Positions 49,741 to 57,515 of a DNA stretch of 64,000 nucleotides are shown here, piece by piece; position 1 is the stretch's first letter; each line of letters starts with the position of its first letter. This DNA is from 21-14-0-10-47-8 sp966211795 (lineage in GTDB: Bacteria > Bdellovibrionota > Bdellovibrionia > Bdellovibrionales > Bdellovibrionaceae). The position numbers and the translations under genes were made by a program. The stretch covers positions 62,001 to 126,000 of the forward strand of contig CBIHNW010000003.1 in the NCBI GenBank assembly GCA_966211795.1, read 5' to 3'. Below the pieces are notes generated by a model that worked only from the letters and a program-made list of their open reading frames with translations, was not told the origin of the DNA and did no database searches.

Positions 49741-49820
49741 ATCCACGATGTTGACCGTCGGGACGATGCAATATCTTGAATCCAAGATAACACTCTTTAC
49801 CAACGGCAAAGATCGTGGAT
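49741..49820. repeat. 80-bp palindromic mini-element sharing termini with the 781-bp element
   Basis: Left arm 49741-49763 (ATCCACGATGTTGACCGTCG...) and the right arm 49798-49820, read in reverse complement (ATCCACGATCTTTGCCGTTG...), match the inner core of the 63-bp inverted repeats at 15744 and 16504 at about 20 of 23 positions each. The 34 bases between the arms are non-coding. It looks like a minimal non-autonomous copy (MITE-like). Confidence 0.7.
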
Positions 49821-49925
49821 GGATCAACAATCATTTCTGCGATCTATGGAAAACTCTGATTGCGGCCCTTTGCCGCGACCCGATTCCATTCCATCTCGGC
49901 CACCTCAATCCACCGTCACGCCAAT

Positions 49926-50000
49926 GATCCATGTCGCCCGTGGCGGCAAATGTGGATTGGAATTGATCCATGTCACCTGCGCCGGTAAATGTGGACCGCC
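49926..50000. mobile_element. Possible IS21-family end remnant
   Basis: Two near-copies of GATCCATGTC-(G/A)CC-NGNG-NCGG-N-AAATGTGGA in tandem (about 49928 and 49965), spaced 37 bases. Multiple direct repeats of this GGATCA/CCGGC style are typical of IS21-family ends. No transposase genes remain. Confidence 0.4.
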
Positions 50001-50054
50001 CTTATCATCGTGAAAAGTTCAGATGATGCAGGCGGAGTGGTGAGTGCTGAATAA

Positions 50055-50738
50055 TTAATTTTCGATCGGGCGGAAGGTGTAGCCAACTCCGCGAACGGTT
50101 TGGATCAGCTTGCTGGAAAAGTGCCGATCGATTTTGGATCTCAATCTCCATACCAAGACGTCAACGATATTGGTCTGTGGATCAAAACTATAGTTCCAAA
50201 CCTTTTCCAAAATTTCTGTCTTCGTGATGATGCGTCCGGCGTTTCGCATCAGGAACTCGAGCAATTCAAATTCATTGTTTTGCAAAACGATGGCTTGCTC
50301 GTCGCGATAAGCCTGACGCGAAATCAAATCCAGAATCACGCCGGCTGATTTCAGATGAAACTTTTCAAGCAGGCTTGAATTTTTCTTCAGCAAGGCTTTG
50401 GCGCGAGCTTTCAGTTCGATCATCGTCACGGGCTTCAGTAGAAAATCGAATTCGTTCGACGCCAAATGGGGCATCAGCGCTTCCACTCCGCTTTGCAGGC
50501 TCAGGACCAGGACGGGCGTTAAAATGCTGGCTTGTCTCAATTGCGAAATCAAGTCCAAGCAATCCGACGTGTTCTGGTCCATATCCACGATGATCAAGTG
50601 GTAACTGGGATTTTTCAGTTTCTCAAAAGTCGCGTCAGCGTGGGTCATGCGAAAAATTTGATATTTCGAACGGCCAAAATTTTGTTCAACCATTTTTGCA
50701 TTTTCAATGTCGTTTTCGATCATGAGAATATTGATCAT
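50055..50738 (-). CDS. OmpR/PhoB-type response regulator
   Basis: 227-aa two-component regulator. The receiver domain (residues 1-~115) has the acidic residues in LMIENDIEN, the phospho-acceptor Asp in LIIVDMDQNT and the Lys in FLLKPVTMIEL. The C-terminal winged helix (NNEFELLEFLMRNAGRIITK; VDVLVWRLRSKID; TVRGVGYTF) binds direct-repeat DNA. No histidine kinase is adjacent (orphan). ATG 50738 is preceded by AAGGAGG; upstream frame extension rejected. It diverges from a metalloprotease lipoprotein gene, whose promoter region holds 11-bp-spaced direct repeats. Confidence 0.92.
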   Translation of the reverse strand: MINILMIENDIENAKMVEQNFGRSKYQIFRMTHADATFEKLKNPSYHLIIVDMDQNTSDCLDLISQLRQASILTPVLVLSLQSGVEALMPHLASNEFDFLLKPVTMIELKARAKALLKKNSSLLEKFHLKSAGVILDLISRQAYRDEQAIVLQNNEFELLEFLMRNAGRIITKTEILEKVWNYSFDPQTNIVDVLVWRLRSKIDRHFSSKLIQTVRGVGYTFRPIEN

Positions 50739-50838
50739 ACAACCTCCTTTTTTTAAATGCGTGAGAGAATAAGGTGGTGATTGTTCTGCCATCCAAGTTA
50801 AGGTTTCCATTCTTTCGTCGCAATTTCTTTCCGATTTT

Positions 50839-50888
50839 TTCAGTCTACTTTCAGCCTAAGGTCTAGATTAAAATTACAGAACATTACA
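50839..50888. promoter_or_regulatory. Direct repeats resembling an OmpR-family operator
   Basis: TTCAGTCTA (50839-50847) and TTCAGCCTA (50850-50858) agree at 8 of 9 positions with an 11-base period; ATTACA is repeated at 50873 and 50883 with a 10-base period. Such one-turn spacing is typical for OmpR/PhoB dimers. The site lies between the response-regulator gene and the divergent metalloprotease gene. Confidence 0.45.
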
Positions 50889-50972
50889 ATCACGCCCCGA
50901 AAGCCGCATCTGGAGCGGTTCTGTGCGACTCTGGATTTCCAAAAGAAATTTTGTTTTTGGAAAGGAGTTCGC

Positions 50973-52271
50973 GTGGCGAATCGTTTTAAAGCATTAGTTA
51001 TATTTGCATTTCTCCTGCAAGCCTGCAACCAGTCAGGCGGAGGCGGCGGCAGCGAGTCCGCATCAACCTCACCAACACCTTCGGAATCAATGTGCTCTGC
51101 TTCTTTGGATCAGACTTCATATTTTGAAGATGTGACGACATCTCAAGATCTTTCCGCGATGAAAAGCGATAAATCTTTGCGTGCGCGCACAGTTAAGGTG
51201 AATACCGAGGCCCTGAAGAGCGATCTCAAGGCCGGCAAGGGAAGTTTGAAGCTTGATCTTTTTGGTGATCAGAATTTTAGAGTGATCACAGAAAAAATCC
51301 AAAAGTTTTCAAATGACAATCTCGTGTTGAGCGGCAGAATCGATGGCCAGCCTTTAAGCACGGTTGCGATTGCGGTTCAAAAAGACGTCATGATCGCCGA
51401 AGTGAACACGGGTGGGAACACTCGTTACAACATCACCTATAATGGGGACGGAACTCATTCCATTCAGGAATTAACGGCCGAAGATCAAGAAGACGAGTCT
51501 TCTTGCTTGGCGGTTGCTCCTCCCATGCAAGCTTCTGAAGACGTGACGACGACCGAGCCCACGCAGACGGCGATGGCGGCGACTCCGGTGATTGACATGT
51601 TGGTGGCCTACACGCCTTCAGCCAAAGCGGCGGTCGGCGGGGAAGCCGCGATCCTGGCACTGATCCAAACGGGCATCGCCAATACCAATAAGATCTTCAC
51701 CGATAGCGGAGTCAATCTCGCGGTTCGTTTGGTGGGCGTGATGCCGGTCAAACAAAATGAAACGAGCAATTGGTCCGGAGATCTTTCCTCGTTGGCCGGT
51801 AAGACCGATGGTCTGTGGGACGAGGTTCACGCCGAGCGCGCCCGATTGGGTGCCGATCAAGTTTCGATGGTCGCGGTTTATCCGGGCAGCACGGTTGCGG
51901 GAATCGGTTACATCAAAGCCAATTCTTCGACCGCTTTCACGATCACCAAAGTCTCTGCATTCAGTCAGTTTTCGTTCACGCATGAGCTTGGACATAACGT
52001 CGGTTTGCAACACTCGGACGGTTACGTCAATTCCTCGGGAGCTTTCCGCACGGTCATGGCCTACGGAAGTGTGACTCGAATTGGCCGCTTCTCGAATCCA
52101 AGCTTGCCTTACAAAAACTATGCGACCGGCACGACCAGCCAGAACAGCGCTTCGATCTTGAACGCCAATGGAGCGACGACGTCGAAATTGGTGGCGACTG
52201 TGGTGCCGGTGGTGACGAATGATGTTCCCGTCGTGACGACGCCGAGCACTCCGGGTGCGACTTGTCCTTAA
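50973..52271 (+). CDS. Zinc metalloprotease lipoprotein (reprolysin-like)
   Basis: 432-aa lipoprotein starting at GTG 50973 (AAAGGAG upstream), lipobox LLQAC-NQS, Gly/Ser linker. Residues ~60-165 look like a propeptide; the catalytic domain (~205-400) begins VIDMLVAYTPSAKAAVGGEA and carries the metzincin zinc motif FTHELGHNVGLQHSDG, with the Met-turn in TVMAYGS. The substrate may be extracellular or prey protein (inference). A Val/Thr/Pro-rich C-terminal tail ends in Cys-Pro. It diverges from the response regulator. Confidence 0.88.
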   Translation: MANRFKALVIFAFLLQACNQSGGGGGSESASTSPTPSESMCSASLDQTSYFEDVTTSQDLSAMKSDKSLRARTVKVNTEALKSDLKAGKGSLKLDLFGDQNFRVITEKIQKFSNDNLVLSGRIDGQPLSTVAIAVQKDVMIAEVNTGGNTRYNITYNGDGTHSIQELTAEDQEDESSCLAVAPPMQASEDVTTTEPTQTAMAATPVIDMLVAYTPSAKAAVGGEAAILALIQTGIANTNKIFTDSGVNLAVRLVGVMPVKQNETSNWSGDLSSLAGKTDGLWDEVHAERARLGADQVSMVAVYPGSTVAGIGYIKANSSTAFTITKVSAFSQFSFTHELGHNVGLQHSDGYVNSSGAFRTVMAYGSVTRIGRFSNPSLPYKNYATGTTSQNSASILNANGATTSKLVATVVPVVTNDVPVVTTPSTPGATCP

Positions 52272-52297
52272 TTGTTTCAACTCTTTCCTGACTTCTT

Positions 52298-52339
52298 GAA
52301 AGCGCCATCCAATGCCCTCCTCCTACGGATGGCGCTTTC
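52298..52339 (+). terminator. Terminator after the metalloprotease gene
   Basis: GAAAGCGCCATCC (52298-52310) is perfectly complementary to GGATGGCGCTTTC (52327-52339) around a 16-base loop. The 3' T-run is short but within the stem. Confidence 0.7.
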
Positions 52340-52386
52340 GTTACTAATGTAAATAAAAATATATTTAAAACTGATTGGAGATCTGC

Positions 52387-53262
52387 TTGACACTTCTCAA
52401 TGCTCGAAACTTTCAGCTGTTGCGCCTTGCTTGCCTGCTGTCTTTGATGTTGATCTGTGCCTGCCAACAAAAATCCTCTTCGACTCCATCGGATTCATCA
52501 AATCAATCGTCCCAGTCACCTGGCTCGACGACTTCGACAACGCTTCCACCTCGGGTGCCAACGACGCCCACAACTTCAACGACCACGACGACCTTATCGC
52601 GAAGTCCCACGACGACGCTGCCGGCACCGGTGACGCCGACCCCGACCACGCCGACCACCACGGTCCCGCCGACTTCAACCTTGCCAACGGCAAGTTTTGA
52701 AACGCTAGCTTGGGAAGCAGCTTCCCGGCCGCAGGCCAAACTGTGGAGCACTTATTTGTTCAATCTCATCAATGGTGAGGCCAAAGCTCTGCTGACGGCC
52801 CAAGACTTTTCGCAGTTTTGTCCAACCTACGCGACGCTGACGCAAAATCAAAAAATCAATGCGGCCGGGCAATTGATTGCGGCCATGGCAAAATTTGAAA
52901 GCGGATTTAGTCCAGTTTCCCGCTATCAAGAATCAACGATGGGAATCGATCCAGTGACGGGGCTTGCGGTTTACAGCGAAGGCTTGTTGCAGCTGTCCTA
53001 TCAAGACACCCAGTGGGCGACTTTCTGTGCGTTTGATTGGAGTGTCGATAAGTATCTATCGGCCACCGATCCGAATAAAACGATTTTGGATCCATATAAA
53101 AATCTTTATTGCGGCGTCCGCATTCTGGCAAACCAAGTGAAGAGTAAAGGAGTCATCATTTTGGGAAGTGGAGCTTACTGGTCCGTGATCAAATCCAATA
53201 GCCAGTACCAGAAGTTGACCGAAATCAAAGCGATCGTCGGCTCCCTCAGTTTTTGCCAATAA
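52387..53262 (+). CDS. Lipoprotein with Thr/Pro linker and lysozyme-like domain
   Basis: 291-aa lipoprotein: lipobox SLMLICAC-QQK, then about 75 residues almost only Thr, Ser and Pro (mucin-like, extended), then a globular domain (~105-291). INAAGQLIAAMAKFESGFSP with SEGLLQLSYQDTQW follows the pattern of lytic transglycosylases (catalytic Glu in the ESGF motif; GLxQLS). Four cysteines could form disulfides. Likely cleaves peptidoglycan after reaching out from the outer membrane. I chose TTG 52387, six bases after GGAG; the TTG at 52375 would precede that ribosome site. Confidence 0.78.
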   Translation: MTLLNARNFQLLRLACLLSLMLICACQQKSSSTPSDSSNQSSQSPGSTTSTTLPPRVPTTPTTSTTTTTLSRSPTTTLPAPVTPTPTTPTTTVPPTSTLPTASFETLAWEAASRPQAKLWSTYLFNLINGEAKALLTAQDFSQFCPTYATLTQNQKINAAGQLIAAMAKFESGFSPVSRYQESTMGIDPVTGLAVYSEGLLQLSYQDTQWATFCAFDWSVDKYLSATDPNKTILDPYKNLYCGVRILANQVKSKGVIILGSGAYWSVIKSNSQYQKLTEIKAIVGSLSFCQ

Positions 53263-53307
53263 AATTTTTTGAAGTTTCGTTGATGAGAGCAACGGGGCTT
53301 TGAATCC

Positions 53308-53338
53308 AAAGCCGTCACCCGAAAAGTGGCGGCTTTTT
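53308..53338. terminator. Bidirectional terminator
   Basis: AAAGCCG-T-CAC (53308-53318) pairs with GTG-G-CGGCTTT (53326-53336), T-tract following. It separates the lipoprotein gene from the convergent TPR gene. Confidence 0.75.
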
Positions 53339-53352
53339 ATTTTCCCCAATCT

Positions 53353-54279
53353 TTAAGATTGAGATTGAGTTCGGTCTTTCACTTTGCCCATGGCTTTTAA
53401 TCTTTGCAGCTCTTCCGATTCATTGTCTTGCACCCACTGATCCTGTTGCAGGGCTTGGTAGGCCAATTCAAAATAGGGTTGAGCCTCGGTTGGACGTTGC
53501 AGGGTCTGCAAGCATTCAGCAATTTCTTGATACAGGCGTCCCATTGGCAATGGGGTCGGGGATTTGGCGGTCAGCAGTTCCTGCTGAGTCGCCAGTGCCT
53601 CTTGGATTCGATTCATCTTTCGGTAGACTTTACCGATTGACCACTTGGTGACGAAAATATCATGAGCGCTACCATAGTTTTGATAGTTGCTCAGAGCCTT
53701 CTCGAAAAATTGCAGAGACTTCTCAAACTGCAGGTGATCAAAGAGCTTCCAGCCCAGATTGGAATAAAGACTTCCCAGCCATCTTTTGGATTTAAGCTGC
53801 GACGATTCTTCGGCCATGCGAATGGCCCGCAGCACCCACTCTTGCTGCATTTTCGGAGTCTCGAGTGCGGCCATCATTTGGGCAACGTCGATGGCAAAAA
53901 AATCTTCCTTCGCTTGCGTTGCCAACTGCCATGCATCTGCCAAGAAAGATCGGGCATGGGTCGGACTTTTTTGCAAAAGACTGAGACGTCCGGATTCCAG
54001 CAGCCACCGGATTTTGGCGGTTGCCAAATTCAGATTCTGATTCTCGGTCAATAGGCGCTCGGCCTCTTTCAAGGAGACGCGTGAAGCACTCAGGTTTTTC
54101 TGTTCAGCCTGGGCGCGTGCAATCAAGCACCAAAGCTCAACCTCGCGCCCGAGATGAGGGGAGCCCTGGTTTTGCGATTGGGTCAGAAAGTGGCGAAATT
54201 TTTCTTCGGATAACGTCGGGTCCTGAGGGTCCCATTGCAGGTCTAAATCAGTGGATTCGGTCGAAAAAGCATCATTCAT
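53353..54279 (-). CDS. TPR-repeat protein
   Basis: 308-aa cytoplasmic all-helical protein. Repeats of the TPR type are visible, best in SLYSNLGWKLFDHLQFEKSL QFFEKALSNY and GRLYQEIAECLQTLQRPTEA QPYFELAYQAL, with the Gly/Ala/Pro positions of the consensus. No signal peptide, no catalytic domain. Serves as a protein-interaction scaffold; partner unknown. Monocistronic. Confidence 0.8.
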   Translation of the reverse strand: MNDAFSTESTDLDLQWDPQDPTLSEEKFRHFLTQSQNQGSPHLGREVELWCLIARAQAEQKNLSASRVSLKEAERLLTENQNLNLATAKIRWLLESGRLSLLQKSPTHARSFLADAWQLATQAKEDFFAIDVAQMMAALETPKMQQEWVLRAIRMAEESSQLKSKRWLGSLYSNLGWKLFDHLQFEKSLQFFEKALSNYQNYGSAHDIFVTKWSIGKVYRKMNRIQEALATQQELLTAKSPTPLPMGRLYQEIAECLQTLQRPTEAQPYFELAYQALQQDQWVQDNESEELQRLKAMGKVKDRTQSQS

Positions 54280-54470
54280 AGGCTCTTAGATTAGCATTCA
54301 ATAAGCTGATATGTCGCTAGAATTACTGGATAAGTTTGGAATGGCGGCGATTTAACCAGGAAAAGTGGGGCCGTGTCAGGGTTTGCCGTATCAATCTGCC
54401 GGAGCCTGTGTTAGGATGGTTTCAGTCATAGTTAACGCTTTCGTTCGAGTCTATAGGCAATTCAGTCCAT

Positions 54471-54503
54471 ACCTCCTGACGAGCACTCAAACCTTAAGGA
54501 GGT
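54471..54503 (+). promoter_or_regulatory. Shine-Dalgarno-sequestering hairpin in the RRM gene leader
   Basis: ACCTCCT (54471-54477) is perfectly complementary to the ribosome site AGGAGGT (54497-54503) five bases before the ATG; an alternative small stem CCTT/AAGG lies in the loop. The leader is at least 200 bases long without a gene. This could be a temperature-responsive translational switch (inference). Confidence 0.5.
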
Positions 54504-54507
54504 TATC

Positions 54508-54822
54508 ATGAGTAAAAAACTATATGTCGGCAATCTTCCCTTTTCAGCTACTGAAGAGTCTTTGGTCGATGCATTTTCACAGTTCGGTACTGTTGATTCT
54601 GCAAAGTTGATCACTGACCGCGAAACTGGTCGCAGCAAAGGTTTTGCCTTTGTTGAGATGTCTTCTGCAGAAGAAGCATCAGCAGCGATCGGCAAATTGC
54701 ACGGTGCTGATTTCGGCGGACGCCAAATGAATGTGTCTGAAGCTAAGCCAATGGCTCCTCGCGAAAATCGCGGTGGTGGCGGTTATGGTGGCGGCGGCGG
54801 CGGACGCGGCAATCGTTACTAG
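54508..54822 (+). CDS. RRM-type RNA-binding protein
   Basis: 104-aa protein with one RNA-recognition motif: RNP2 KLYVGNL at the start and RNP1 KGFAFVEM near residue 50, followed by a glycine-rich, arginine-containing tail (RGGGGYGGGGGGRGNRY). This is the layout of bacterial cold-inducible glycine-rich RNA-binding proteins, which act as RNA chaperones. Strong AAGGAGG ribosome site. Monocistronic with a terminator. Confidence 0.95.
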   Translation: MSKKLYVGNLPFSATEESLVDAFSQFGTVDSAKLITDRETGRSKGFAFVEMSSAEEASAAIGKLHGADFGGRQMNVSEAKPMAPRENRGGGGYGGGGGGRGNRY

Positions 54823-54846
54823 TTTTTGATTTGAAATCAAAAATCC

Positions 54847-54878
54847 AAAAGCCTCTTCGAAAGAAGGGGCTTTTTTTT
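54847..54878 (+). terminator. Rho-independent terminator after the RRM gene
   Basis: GCCTCTTC (54851-54858) pairs with GAAGGGGC (54863-54870, one G-T pair), GAAA tetraloop, T8 tail. Confidence 0.9.
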
Positions 54879-54933
54879 GCCTTTTTTCAAGGGCTTGTGG
54901 CAAATCCTTCAAGTCCCGTATCCGGAGAAGATT

Positions 54934-55329
54934 CTATTCCCGAGTGGCGATGACTTTCATGGTGAACTCTTCGTGATCCACGGTGGAACCAACGGTGATC
55001 AGAGCTTCCGATCCCGGTCGAGCGATGACCTGGGGTTCGACATGAAAAGTTCGTAAGCCTGAAGAGAGATCGACTTGAAATTGCATTAAAATCCCGTCCT
55101 TGATTTTCTCATTGCTCACGTCTGAAGGAAGAACGCTCAGGCGCATTTTTTCCGAAGGATCTTGATCGGTCGATTGGCTGATCTCGGCAATCGTGCCGGC
55201 TTGGGTGATAATGCTCAGCTTGGACAACAATTTCCCATTCATAAAAATCTGACTCTGGACTCGGTACATGGGCGTTGCCCAGACGGATGAAGAAGCTAAA
55301 AGCACGAATGTGGTGATGATGGTTTTCAT
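54934..55329 (-). CDS. Exported protein of unknown function
   Basis: 131-aa protein with signal peptide (IITTFVLLASSSVWA). The mature part is beta-rich (MYRVQSQIFMNGKLLSKLSI; LRTFHVEPQVIARPGSEALI) without cysteine. The pattern 'RPG..A.ITVG' recalls small periplasmic domains attached to secretion proteins, but I cannot assign a family. Ribosome site GGAGG precedes the ATG. Confidence 0.65.
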   Translation of the reverse strand: MKTIITTFVLLASSSVWATPMYRVQSQIFMNGKLLSKLSIITQAGTIAEISQSTDQDPSEKMRLSVLPSDVSNEKIKDGILMQFQVDLSSGLRTFHVEPQVIARPGSEALITVGSTVDHEEFTMKVIATRE

Positions 55330-55412
55330 GGGATCCTCCGTGATCTTTAAAAATCATAAGCGGCAGGCCTGGCAATTGACAGTTTTAAATGAGACGTCTG
55401 TACTGAAGATCT

Positions 55413-55712
55413 ATGAATAAAAAATTAGCGATTCGGGTGCCGATCTTTTTCTCGTTGTACATCGCAGTGACTCTCGGAATTTTGCATTTCGCCTCGACAA
55501 AGCTACCGGTTTTTTTCACCAATCTTTTGTCACTGTCATATTTTGTATTTCTGCCGCTGGTCTTTCTCTTAAAGCCCCTTGGCCTGTGGACGGGTGAATA
55601 TTGGTCAGGCCCCACTGTTATGGGGTGCATTGTGGGATTGGTTATTTATGACGGGATTCTTTTTTTATTGTTTTGGGGCTTCGGCAAAATTGGCGGCAAC
55701 GGTCAGACTTGA
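55413..55712 (+). CDS. Small membrane protein
   Basis: 99-aa protein with three hydrophobic helices (RVPIFFSLYIAVTLGILHFA; LSLSYFVFLPLVFLLKPLGL; GCIVGLVIYDGILFLLFWGF). No family recognised. Divergent from the exported protein gene 83 bases away; followed by a terminator. Confidence 0.55.
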   Translation: MNKKLAIRVPIFFSLYIAVTLGILHFASTKLPVFFTNLLSLSYFVFLPLVFLLKPLGLWTGEYWSGPTVMGCIVGLVIYDGILFLLFWGFGKIGGNGQT

Positions 55713-55776
55713 TTCGGGCACTGCGTGCTCAGGCTATGTGACATTCATAAAACCAAAAGTCAGAATTTAGAAAATC

Positions 55777-55800
55777 AGCGCGATTTTGAAATCGCGCTTT
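55777..55800. terminator. Bidirectional terminator
   Basis: AGCGCGATTT (55777-55786) and AAATCGCGCT (55789-55798) form a perfect 10-bp inverted repeat; A- and T-rich on the flanks, between convergent genes. Confidence 0.75.
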
Positions 55801-55818
55801 CGAAAAAATGGATCAGGC

Positions 55819-56037
55819 TCAACCCTTTGATGGAGTGTCGACCTGACGGTATTTGAAAGAATGGGGCTCCTCATTCGGATCAGCGGGCTGTTTGCCCCGT
55901 TGGGCGGTTGCAGGTGCCTCTTCGCCCAATTCATTGATAAATTCCTGCGCTTGATTTTCATATCCATAATGATCGCGACGGTTCGGTTTTCCGAGCGATG
56001 GAAAATGTGTGTTATCTGGCTTATTGTCTTGCTGCAT
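55819..56037 (-). CDS. Small hydrophilic protein
   Basis: 72-aa charged protein rich in Gln, Asn, Pro and Glu (MQQDNKPDNTHFPSLGKPNR; QAQEFINELGEEAPATA), probably unstructured. The strong ribosome site AAGGAGG eight bases before ATG 56037 supports that it is real; the longer frame from 56079 places the site inside the gene. Function unknown. Confidence 0.6.
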   Translation of the reverse strand: MQQDNKPDNTHFPSLGKPNRRDHYGYENQAQEFINELGEEAPATAQRGKQPADPNEEPHSFKYRQVDTPSKG

Positions 56038-56132
56038 AATTTCGCCTCCTTGAATCATTGATCCTGAAAAAGTGTGCAAGACATGCGCCGAAATTCAAAG
56101 CGTGGTAAGCCTGATGAGTCAAAGGATGGTGT

Positions 56133-57434
56133 ATGAAAATACTGCGCCCGCCGGAAGCGACCGGAAAAAAGATCGTGGTGATTGTTGGAGGAGGCTTTGC
56201 GGGATTGAATGCGGCCAAAGGCTTGGCTCATCAATCGGACCTCTTTGTCATTTTAGTCGACCAAAAAAATCATCATTTATTTCAGCCGCTGCTTTATCAA
56301 GTCGCCACCGCCGGATTAAATGTTGGCGACATCGCGGTCCCGATACGCAGTCAGTTTTCGCATATCTCGAATGTCGAAGTTCATTGGGGCGAAGTGACCG
56401 GCATCGACCTCGCAAATCGGCTTGTTCGTTCGGATAAAGAAGGGGTCGCCATTCCTTACGACTATTTGATTCTAGCCTGCGGCGCCCAGCACAGTTACTT
56501 CGGTCACCCGGAATGGGAAGAGTTCGCCCCAGGTTTGAAAACACTGGAGCAAGCCACCGAGATTCGTCGCCGAATTTTATCGGCATTTGAAAATGCGGAA
56601 AATGAAATCGATCCGCAAAAGCAAAAAGCCTTTTTGAATTTCGTGATCGTGGGGGGTGGTCCCACCGGCGTCGAATTGGCGGGCGCGATCGCGGACATCA
56701 GCCGCACGGTTTTGGTGCACGATTTTAAACGCATCGATCCAAGCCAGGCTCAAGTGATCTTGATCGAAGCTGGCGCGCGAGTGCTGGCGGCCTTTGATCC
56801 GGATCTTTCTGAAAAAACGCGCCTGTCTCTGCAAGAGCTCGGGGTTCAAGTTCGCACTTCGGCGCGGGTTGAAAAAATCGATGCAGAAGGCGTGCAGATC
56901 GGAACTGAGAAAATTCCATCCGCTTGTGTCTTCTGGGCGGCTGGTGTGCAGGCCTCAAAAATTCAAATTGAACCCGGTATTGAAAAAGATCGCGCCGGTC
57001 GAGTGAAAGTGCAAAGTGATCTCTCAATCCCCGGATTCGAAAATGCGTTCGTGATTGGTGATATGGCGGCCGTCGAAATAAGCGCGGGGCAATTCGTTCC
57101 AGGTCTAGCACCCGCGGCCATTCAAGAAGGTCAGCACGCCGCACGGGTCATTTTGGCAGCCCATCATGCCAAGCCTCGTCCGGGATTTAAGTACCATGAT
57201 AAGGGCATCATGGCGACCATCGGGAAAAATCGGGCGGTCGTGCAAACCAAACATCTCAAGATGACGGGATTTTTTGCCTGGATGGCGTGGCTCTTTATTC
57301 ATGTTTTTTTCTTGATCGGGTTTCGCAACCGGATTGCGGTCATCACTCAATGGGCATGGAATTACATCCTCTCGAAACGTGGCGCCCGTTTGATCACCGA
57401 ACGTCAGTGGCGATTGCGCGATTCCGGAAACTAG
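56133..57434 (+). CDS. ndh: Type II NADH:quinone oxidoreductase
   Basis: 433-aa non-proton-pumping NADH dehydrogenase of the respiratory chain, bound to the inner face of the cytoplasmic membrane. FAD-binding motif IVVIVGGGFAGLNAAKGL near residue 14, HHLFQPLLYQVATAGL, the NADH-binding Rossmann motif FVIVGGGPTGVELAGAIADI near 170, the second FAD motif NAFVIGDMAAVE, and the C-terminal amphipathic membrane anchor (FFAWMAWLFIHVFFLIGFRN). Complete and of normal length. Confidence 0.95.
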   Translation: MKILRPPEATGKKIVVIVGGGFAGLNAAKGLAHQSDLFVILVDQKNHHLFQPLLYQVATAGLNVGDIAVPIRSQFSHISNVEVHWGEVTGIDLANRLVRSDKEGVAIPYDYLILACGAQHSYFGHPEWEEFAPGLKTLEQATEIRRRILSAFENAENEIDPQKQKAFLNFVIVGGGPTGVELAGAIADISRTVLVHDFKRIDPSQAQVILIEAGARVLAAFDPDLSEKTRLSLQELGVQVRTSARVEKIDAEGVQIGTEKIPSACVFWAAGVQASKIQIEPGIEKDRAGRVKVQSDLSIPGFENAFVIGDMAAVEISAGQFVPGLAPAAIQEGQHAARVILAAHHAKPRPGFKYHDKGIMATIGKNRAVVQTKHLKMTGFFAWMAWLFIHVFFLIGFRNRIAVITQWAWNYILSKRGARLITERQWRLRDSGN

Positions 57435-57515
57435 CTTCGAACATTTTGGCGTGGACGATAAATCCGCCCCGAGTCAAAGCTGCATTTCGATCCTGAAACC
57501 GTGGACAATTTGAAA

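Larger units (their letters stand above)
49608..50054. other. 447-base gene-free region with mobile-element remnants
   Basis: No coding frame with sense is seen. It holds the palindromic mini-element (49741-49820) and a tandem pair of IS21-like end repeats (49926-50000), so it looks like an integration spot between the biosynthetic cluster and the regulator gene. Confidence 0.6.
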
